Source: Cellulomonas triticagri (lineage in GTDB: Bacteria > Actinomycetota > Actinomycetes > Actinomycetales > Cellulomonadaceae). Taken from it: a DNA stretch of 36,564 nt. Below the pieces are notes generated by a model that worked only from the letters and a program-made list of their open reading frames with translations, ran no database searches and was not told where the DNA came from. The position numbers were made by a program, and so were the translations under genes. The first letter of the stretch is position 1. Each line of letters begins with the position of its first letter. The stretch covers positions 1 through 36,564 of the forward strand of contig NZ_RFFI01000031.1 in NCBI RefSeq assembly GCF_003696205.1. The letters are read 5' to 3'. Shown here piece by piece: positions 31,725 through 36,564 of the stretch.

Positions 31725-34700
31725 GTGACACCAGCAGCACCCGACCGAACCGCCAGCCCTGCCAGCCCCGACCGAGGCCCGCGGCCGTCCCGGCACCGGA
31801 CCCGTGCGCGCACCGTCGCCGCCGGGTCGGCGCTCGCGCTCGCGACCGGGCTCGTGGCCCTGCCCGGCGCGCAGGCCAGCGACACCCTGCCGTGGACGGG
31901 GGACAGCGCCGTCGGCCCGCACCAGCCCTACCAGCACGGGTACTCCGCGGCGGGCCTGCTGCGCTGGGACCCGGCGGCAGACACCGACGCCGACCTGCTG
32001 CGCGCCCGCGTCCCGCTCCAGGAGCGCATCGCCCCGGACCCGACGACGCAGCGCGACCCCGCCCTGCCGGCCGAGACCCAGCTGCACACGCTGGCGGGGG
32101 ACTACGGCAACGCGTTCTTCGAGTCGCACCACGACACGAACGAGTTCAGCCAGTACCTGTTCTCGTACTGGCAGTACGCCGACCTGTACGGGACCTGGCA
32201 CGGGATGCCCACCGAGGGGATCGACCCCGACTGGTACGACCCCGACCTGGAGTGGACGCAGCGCTGGTTCGAGTTCGGGATGCTCAACCTGCCGAACCCC
32301 GCGTACACCAACGCCGCGCACGTCAACGGCGTCCGGTCGCTCGCCACGATCTTCTTCTCCGACAACGACCGCGGCGAGCAGACGTTCACCGACCTGCTCG
32401 TCCGGGGCGGCGACGGCCGGTTCCCGGTGGCGGACAAGCTCACCGAGGTCGCGCGGTACTTCGGGTTCGACGGGTACTTCGTCAACCAGGAGGAGACCAG
32501 CGTCGTCATGGACGACGCGCAGATGGCCGCGTACCGGGCGTTCCTGCAGCAGCTGCGCGCCAACGGCCTGTACGTGCAGTGGTACGACTCCGTGACCGCG
32601 ACCGGGGGGATCCGCTACCAGAACGAGTTCAACGCCGCGAACAGTCCGTGGGTCCAGCACCCCGAGGACGGCACCGTCGCGGACTCGATCTTCCTCAACT
32701 ACTGGTGGGACCCCCAGCGGCTCACCGCCTCCCGGGACCACGCGGTGTCGCTCGGGCTCGACCCCCGGTCCACCGTGATGGCGGGGGTCGAGGGCGGCAT
32801 GTACCAGTTCGAGCAGCCCTACGACCTGCGGGACAACCTCGGCGAGGACGGCCTGCCGATGAACGGCATCGCCACCCTCGGCGCGGACTTCGTGCACGCC
32901 GACCACCCGGACAAGACGAACGACGACGTGCAGTGGGAGACGTCCGACCGCGAGCGCCGCTGGTGGACCGGGTCCTCCACCGGCGTCGACGCGCCCGACG
33001 GGGACTGGCCGGGTATCGCGTCGCAGATCGCCGAGCGGTCCGTGGTCGGGGGCGACGTGTTCGCCACGACCTTCGACACCGGGCACGGGCTGGAGCACCG
33101 CACCGCCGGGGAGGTCACCAGCACCCGGGAGTGGGGGAACATCAACGTCCAGGACGTCCCCGTGACGTGGCAGTGGTGGCTGGAGGCCGACGGGAGCCCG
33201 CTCGGCGTCGACCACGACCACGGCCCGGACTACGTCTCCGCCCCGCGGTTCGCCTACGAGCCCGTCGGCGCGTACGAGGGCGGTGCCTCGCTGGTCCTGT
33301 CCGGGCGACTCGCGTCCGACAACGTGCTGCGGCTGTACAAGTCCGACCTCGCGGTGCACGACGGCACCCGGGTCGACCTGACCTGGCACAAGGGCAGCAC
33401 CGACGACTCCGAGCTCCGGGTCGCCGCGGTGCTCGCGTCCGACCCCGGCACCGTGGTCGAGGTCCCGCTGGCCGGGTCGGGGGAGGCCACCGACGGCTGG
33501 CGCACCGGATCCGCCGACCTGTCCGCCTACGCGGGTGACCGGGTGGTGACGCTCGGCCTCGTCGTCGGCGCGGGGTCAGCCCCCGTCGAGGACTACCAGG
33601 TCAACATCGGGGCGCTGCGGTACACCGACGGCACCGACCGCATTCCGGCCGCGCCCACCGGGCTGCGCGTCGACCGGCTGCTCACCGACACCGACGAGGC
33701 CGTCGTGTCCTGGGACCTCGCCGACTACGCCGACGTCGTGGAGTACCAGCTCTTCCTCGACGGCGAGTACCTCGGCGGCCGCTACGACGAGACCCTGTAC
33801 GTCAAGCACCTCCCGGACCGGGCCGGTCGGCTCGAGCTGCGCGCAGTCGGCCCCGACGGTTCCGTCAGCCCGGCCGCGACGCTCGACCTCGACCGGGCGA
33901 CCTCGCCCTCGGGCATCGAGGTCAGCACCGAGCGGGACGGGACCGGCTCCGTCTCCTGGACCCCCGCGACCGCGGCGCCCGCCGACGCCGCGACCACCGT
34001 CCGGGTCGAGTCCCACGCCAGCGACCGGTACGCGGGCGCGCCGTACGTGGTCGAGCGCACCGCCCCCGCCGGGACCACGAGCGTGGACCTCACCGGGCTG
34101 CCGCTCGACGGCTCCGGGTACGTGGTGACCCTCCGGACCGGGGACGGCACCGCCGTCGCCGCCCAGGGTGCCTTCACCGACGCCACCCTGGAGCGGTACC
34201 CCGTGTGCGACGTGGTGTGGCACGACGACGGCTCCGTGACCCTCCCGCGTCCCGACGGCATCGCGGACTGGCGGTACCTGCGCGTCGTGGAGCAGTGGAC
34301 GGAGGACGGCGAGGAGCGCAGCGTCCGGAAGACGTTCCGGTACACGTACAGCCAGCCCGCGGGGGACGTCGCGATCCGCGGTCGGACCACCCGGCAGTCG
34401 TACACGATCACGCCCCTGCACCCCGGCAGCACCCTGCGGGTGGCGCTGGAGGACTACGCCGGGAACACGACGGCGGACGACGTCGCGGGCTGGACGGTCG
34501 TCCCCGGTCCCGGGGAGGACTGCGCGGCCGAGGCCACCGGGCCCGACCTCGGGGCGGACGGGCGCTCGACGCTCACCGCCGAGGGCGGGACCGCACCCGC
34601 CGACGGGGAGACGGCGCTCGCGGTGACCGTCGCCGTCCGCGACGCCTGGGGCAACCCCGGCACCGGCACGGACGTCGTGCTCGACCTGCCCGCCGGGCTG

Positions 34701-35342
34701 GCGGTCGCGCCCGCAGCAGGGGCGGACGCGGCCCGTGCGGACGTCACGTCCGCACGTGCGGACGCCGCCACCACCCTCGTCGCCCACGCCGTGCCCGCTG
34801 ACGCCGTGCCCGCTGACGCCGTGCCTGCCGACGGTGTGCGCGTCGACGGTGTGCCGACCGACGGCCTGCTCGCCGGGGTCCTGCCGGCGGGTGCCGCGCG
34901 TGCGGCTGCCGGCGCGGGCTCGACGACGGTGACCGTGTCCACGGGGACGTCGGGCGACGCGACCCTGCGGGTCGTCGCCGGCGAGCCCGGGACGTACCGG
35001 GTGAGCGCCGCCGTCGGCGGCGAGGCCGTCGGTGACGGGTCGGGCGTCGCGCTGACGTTCACGGCGCCGGCGGAGATCCCGGGCGAGGTCCCGGGCGGGA
35101 CTCCGGGCGGGACTCCTGGTGAGGTCCCGGGCGCCCTGCCCCCCGGTGGCGGTCCGGGCGGGGCGGCGTCCGACGTGTTCGCGGCCGCCGACCCTGCCGA
35201 CGGCGTCGGCGGCACCGGCCTCCTCGCCCGGACCGGCGCCACCGTGGGTGGGTGGCTCGCTGCCGCGGTGGCCGCGCTGCTGGTCGGGGCCGGGCTCCGC
35301 CGGGCCGCGGCGCGGCACGGGTCGGCCGGCGACCCGGTCTGA
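31725..35342 (+). CDS. GH85 endo-beta-N-acetylglucosaminidase, sortase-anchored (LARTG)
   Basis: This 1205-residue secreted enzyme cuts between the two GlcNAc residues of the N-glycan core. Residues 25-51 form a signal peptide with cleavage near GAQAS. The GH85 barrel runs about 55-480, with the catalytic strand FDGYFVNQEET: Asn254 (oxazoline-stabilising) and Glu256 (acid/base). FFESHHDTNEFSQYLFSYWQYAD precedes it. Beta-sandwich modules follow (about 480-640, then FN3-like), an Ig-like Big_1 segment (TLTAEGGTAPADGETALAVTVAVRDAWGNP) interrupted by VPADA repeats, a Pro/Gly linker, and the anchor LARTG (1167-1171), hydrophobic segment and Arg-rich tail. LAxTG is the class E sortase signal of actinobacteria. 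The GTG start follows GAGAGGAAG. It lies 50 bp after GH3 with no terminator, so it probably belongs to operon B. Confidence 0.92.
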   Translation: MTPAAPDRTASPASPDRGPRPSRHRTRARTVAAGSALALATGLVALPGAQASDTLPWTGDSAVGPHQPYQHGYSAAGLLRWDPAADTDADLLRARVPLQERIAPDPTTQRDPALPAETQLHTLAGDYGNAFFESHHDTNEFSQYLFSYWQYADLYGTWHGMPTEGIDPDWYDPDLEWTQRWFEFGMLNLPNPAYTNAAHVNGVRSLATIFFSDNDRGEQTFTDLLVRGGDGRFPVADKLTEVARYFGFDGYFVNQEETSVVMDDAQMAAYRAFLQQLRANGLYVQWYDSVTATGGIRYQNEFNAANSPWVQHPEDGTVADSIFLNYWWDPQRLTASRDHAVSLGLDPRSTVMAGVEGGMYQFEQPYDLRDNLGEDGLPMNGIATLGADFVHADHPDKTNDDVQWETSDRERRWWTGSSTGVDAPDGDWPGIASQIAERSVVGGDVFATTFDTGHGLEHRTAGEVTSTREWGNINVQDVPVTWQWWLEADGSPLGVDHDHGPDYVSAPRFAYEPVGAYEGGASLVLSGRLASDNVLRLYKSDLAVHDGTRVDLTWHKGSTDDSELRVAAVLASDPGTVVEVPLAGSGEATDGWRTGSADLSAYAGDRVVTLGLVVGAGSAPVEDYQVNIGALRYTDGTDRIPAAPTGLRVDRLLTDTDEAVVSWDLADYADVVEYQLFLDGEYLGGRYDETLYVKHLPDRAGRLELRAVGPDGSVSPAATLDLDRATSPSGIEVSTERDGTGSVSWTPATAAPADAATTVRVESHASDRYAGAPYVVERTAPAGTTSVDLTGLPLDGSGYVVTLRTGDGTAVAAQGAFTDATLERYPVCDVVWHDDGSVTLPRPDGIADWRYLRVVEQWTEDGEERSVRKTFRYTYSQPAGDVAIRGRTTRQSYTITPLHPGSTLRVALEDYAGNTTADDVAGWTVVPGPGEDCAAEATGPDLGADGRSTLTAEGGTAPADGETALAVTVAVRDAWGNPGTGTDVVLDLPAGLAVAPAAGADAARADVTSARADAATTLVAHAVPADAVPADAVPADGVRVDGVPTDGLLAGVLPAGAARAAAGAGSTTVTVSTGTSGDATLRVVAGEPGTYRVSAAVGGEAVGDGSGVALTFTAPAEIPGEVPGGTPGGTPGEVPGALPPGGGPGGAASDVFAAADPADGVGGTGLLARTGATVGGWLAAAVAALLVGAGLRRAAARHGSAGDPV
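34788..34862 (+). repeat. Five 15-bp tandem repeats encoding V-P-A-D-A units in the GH85 protein
   Basis: Units start at 34788, 34803, 34818, 34833 and 34848. The first two are identical (GCCGTGCCCGCTGAC) and the later three diverge. They encode AVPAD three times, then GVRVD and GVPTD. They stretch a loop within the Ig-like region and may vary in number between strains. Confidence 0.8.
35078..35132 (+). repeat. Pro/Gly wall-spanning linker repeats in the GH85 protein
   Basis: Degenerate PGEVPG and GGTPG units precede the LARTG anchor. Such Pro/Gly spacers are typical of proteins that must cross the peptidoglycan before sortase attachment. Confidence 0.6.
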
Positions 35343-35353
35343 CCTGCACGGAC

Positions 35354-35395
35354 GTCCCCGGGCGGGTGGGGCTGGGAGGCCTCCCGCCCGGGGAC
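35354..35395 (+). terminator. Terminator hairpin after the N-glycan operon
   Basis: GTCCCCGGGCGGG (35354-35366) pairs perfectly with CCCGCCCGGGGAC (35383-35395), a 13-bp stem with a 16-nt loop that contains its own small palindrome. It lies 11 nt after the GH85 stop and has no U-tract. It is a good candidate for the end of operon B. Confidence 0.65.
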
Positions 35396-35502
35396 CCGCG
35401 GGTGAACCGCGCGGGGCGGCGACGTGCGGGGATCACCCGTCGGGCGTCCGATCGGGTGGGGGATTGGGCCGACCGTGCACAGGTCCGGCACAGTGGACCT
35501 TG

Positions 35503-36345
35503 ATGGATCAGGAGCCGGAGTACCACCGCGACCTGCGGGCCGTGGGCGGCTCGGCGCCGTTCGTGTACTGGTCCGTCGTGGTCGTGAGCGCGCTGGTGGC
35601 GCTGTGGCTGCTCGCCCTGGCGACCCACCTGATCCCCGAGCCGGTCCCGCGGCACGAGCTGTCGGCGCCCGGATCGGTCGCCGCCGCGGTCGGTGGCGTG
35701 CTGTGGGGCGTGGTCACGGTGACGTTCTACGTCAACTACCTCCGGCGCCCGCGGGTCGACCCGGACCGGGTGGCCGTGCAGGACGTGGACGGCGGCCCCG
35801 CGCTGGTGCTGACCTGGCGGACCACGTTCCACCGACAGCCGATCTTCGTCGCGGGCGTCGTGGCGGTGCTGGCCGTGCAGCTCGCGGTCGTGCTGTCCCT
35901 CTCCGACACCCCGGCGTGGTGGGCCCCGCTGGTGGTGGTCGGCCCCGGGCTGCTCGTCGCCCCCGCCAAGATCATCGAGCTGCGCCGCCCGGTGCGGGTC
36001 CTGCTCACGCCGCGCGGTGTGGGCGTGACCGGCTTCGACGCGGAGACCTGGCTGGACTGGTCGGACGTCCGTGAGATCGCCGTCGAGCACGTGAACCAGT
36101 GGCCGGTCGTGGTGCTCGCCGGCAAGACCGCCGCGGCGTCGTGGCGATACGAGCGCCGGCCGGGGCCGGGGGCGCTGCGGGCACCGCTGCACCCGCGGGT
36201 CGACGTGCCGGGTCCGGCGCTGCCGGTGGACGCGCGGGTCTTCATGGCCGCCCTGAGCCGGTACCGGGACGAGCCCGCGACGCGCGCGGAGATCGGGACC
36301 CCGGCGTCTCGCGCCCGGCTGCTGGAGGAGCACACAGCTCGGTAG
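35503..36345 (+). CDS. Membrane protein with a PH-like cytoplasmic domain, function unknown
   Basis: This is a 280-residue protein. Hydrophobic segments lie at about 19-43 (PFVYWSVVVVSALVALWLLALATHL) and 57-77, with another pair at about 111-150. The region RPVRVLLTPRGVGVTGFDAETWLDWSDVREIAVEHVNQWPVVVLAG looks like a bacterial PH domain (the pattern of a strand, 'L-T-x-x-G-V', then 'W-x-D-V-x-x-I'). No enzymatic motif is visible. It lies outside operon B, behind a terminator. A CACAGT box at 35489-35494 about 8 nt before the ATG suggests a leaderless or very short-leader transcript. It is not obviously linked to glycan use. Confidence 0.75.
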   Translation: MDQEPEYHRDLRAVGGSAPFVYWSVVVVSALVALWLLALATHLIPEPVPRHELSAPGSVAAAVGGVLWGVVTVTFYVNYLRRPRVDPDRVAVQDVDGGPALVLTWRTTFHRQPIFVAGVVAVLAVQLAVVLSLSDTPAWWAPLVVVGPGLLVAPAKIIELRRPVRVLLTPRGVGVTGFDAETWLDWSDVREIAVEHVNQWPVVVLAGKTAAASWRYERRPGPGALRAPLHPRVDVPGPALPVDARVFMAALSRYRDEPATRAEIGTPASRARLLEEHTAR

Positions 36346-36368
36346 GGGACTACCCCATTTGGGTGGAA
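36343..36368. promoter_or_regulatory. Overlapping short palindromes downstream of the PH-like membrane protein gene
   Basis: GGGG-ACTA-CCCC (36345-36356) overlaps ACCC-CATTT-GGGT (36352-36364). The region is more AT-rich than its surroundings and lies about 65-85 bp before a possible gene start at 36429. It could be an operator for that gene. The first arm begins within the stop codon region of the upstream gene. Confidence 0.35.
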
Positions 36369-36428
36369 ATGTCCGATTCGGCGTGCGGGGTGCGCCCGGC
36401 TCGCGTAGCCCCACGGCACACTGCCGCC

Positions 36429-36564
36429 GTGCGACCCTCCGAGCCCCGACCGCTCCGACCAGGGACGACGCGCCCGCAGGGCGGTCGGGCCCGCCCCGCG
36501 CCAGGCGCGCCTCGCTCCCGCGCCCGCCGGAGCCCGGGCGCACCCGCCCCGCGTCGGACGGCGC
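36429..36564 (+). CDS. Possible start of a gene truncated by the window end
   Basis: A frame from GTG 36429 stays open to the window end. It is Arg/Pro-rich with high GC at third positions and no recognisable domain yet. CACACT at 36417-36422 sits exactly at -12 to -7 for a leaderless start at this GTG. Low-complexity composition makes chance openness likely, so this is tentative. Confidence 0.25.
   Translation, partial: MRPSEPRPLRPGTTRPQGGRARPAPGAPRSRARRSPGAPAPRRTA

Noticed and set aside
34791-34932. A separate small gene over the VPADA repeat region
   Set aside because: The GH85 frame continues unbroken through the repeat to the LARTG anchor; other frames are shadows.

Overview
The window comes from a high-GC Gram-positive actinobacterium. 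Third codon positions are almost always G or C, GTG starts are frequent, many genes overlap by ATGA/GTGA, several likely -10 boxes read TACGCT, and one surface protein carries an LAxTG sortase signal. The mix of rsfS next to tRNA-Ala and many glycoside hydrolases suggests a Cellulomonas/Isoptericola-like member of the Micrococcales. That placement is an inference; no 16S gene is present.

Layout. (1) 1-1719 is housekeeping: the end of a membrane protein gene, rsfS, a histidine phosphatase and tRNA-Ala(GGC). (2) 1975-3084 holds a divergent pair, a small XRE regulator and a type I methionine aminopeptidase, sharing an intergenic region with three 14-bp phased repeats. (3) 3170-11382 is glycan operon A: ROK repressor, solute-binding lipoprotein, GH29 alpha-L-fucosidase, two permeases, M81 metallopeptidase and ROK sugar kinase. 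(4) 11433-15010 holds an AbiEi/AbiEii-like type IV toxin-antitoxin pair facing a GIY-YIG/DUF2075 helicase. (5) 15086-17750, minus strand, has an rbsD pseudogene, a ribokinase, an APH-fold kinase and a flavodoxin-like protein. (6) 17872-18926, minus strand, is an excisionase-type HTH plus nucleotidyltransferase pair that looks like a second toxin-antitoxin module. (7) 18995-35342 is glycan operon B: a divergent LacI repressor, then GH38 alpha-mannosidase, a binding lipoprotein, two permeases, GH20, GH5, GH3 and a large wall-anchored GH85 endo-beta-N-acetylglucosaminidase. (8) 35503-36345 encodes a membrane protein; the window ends in a possible partial gene.

How it works together (inference). 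Operon B reads as a complete N-glycan pathway. GH85 on the cell wall cuts the chitobiose core, the ABC importer takes up the freed glycan, and cytoplasmic GH38, GH20, GH5 (resembling subfamily 18 beta-mannosidases) and GH3 take it apart. Operon A fits the other cleavage product, the core-fucosylated GlcNAc-Asn or GlcNAc-peptide stub: import, fucose removal by GH29, a hydrolase (M81) that could split the remaining amide or peptide, and a ROK kinase to phosphorylate the freed sugar. Neither importer has its own ATPase in the window, so a shared MsmK/UgpC-type ATPase encoded elsewhere is expected.
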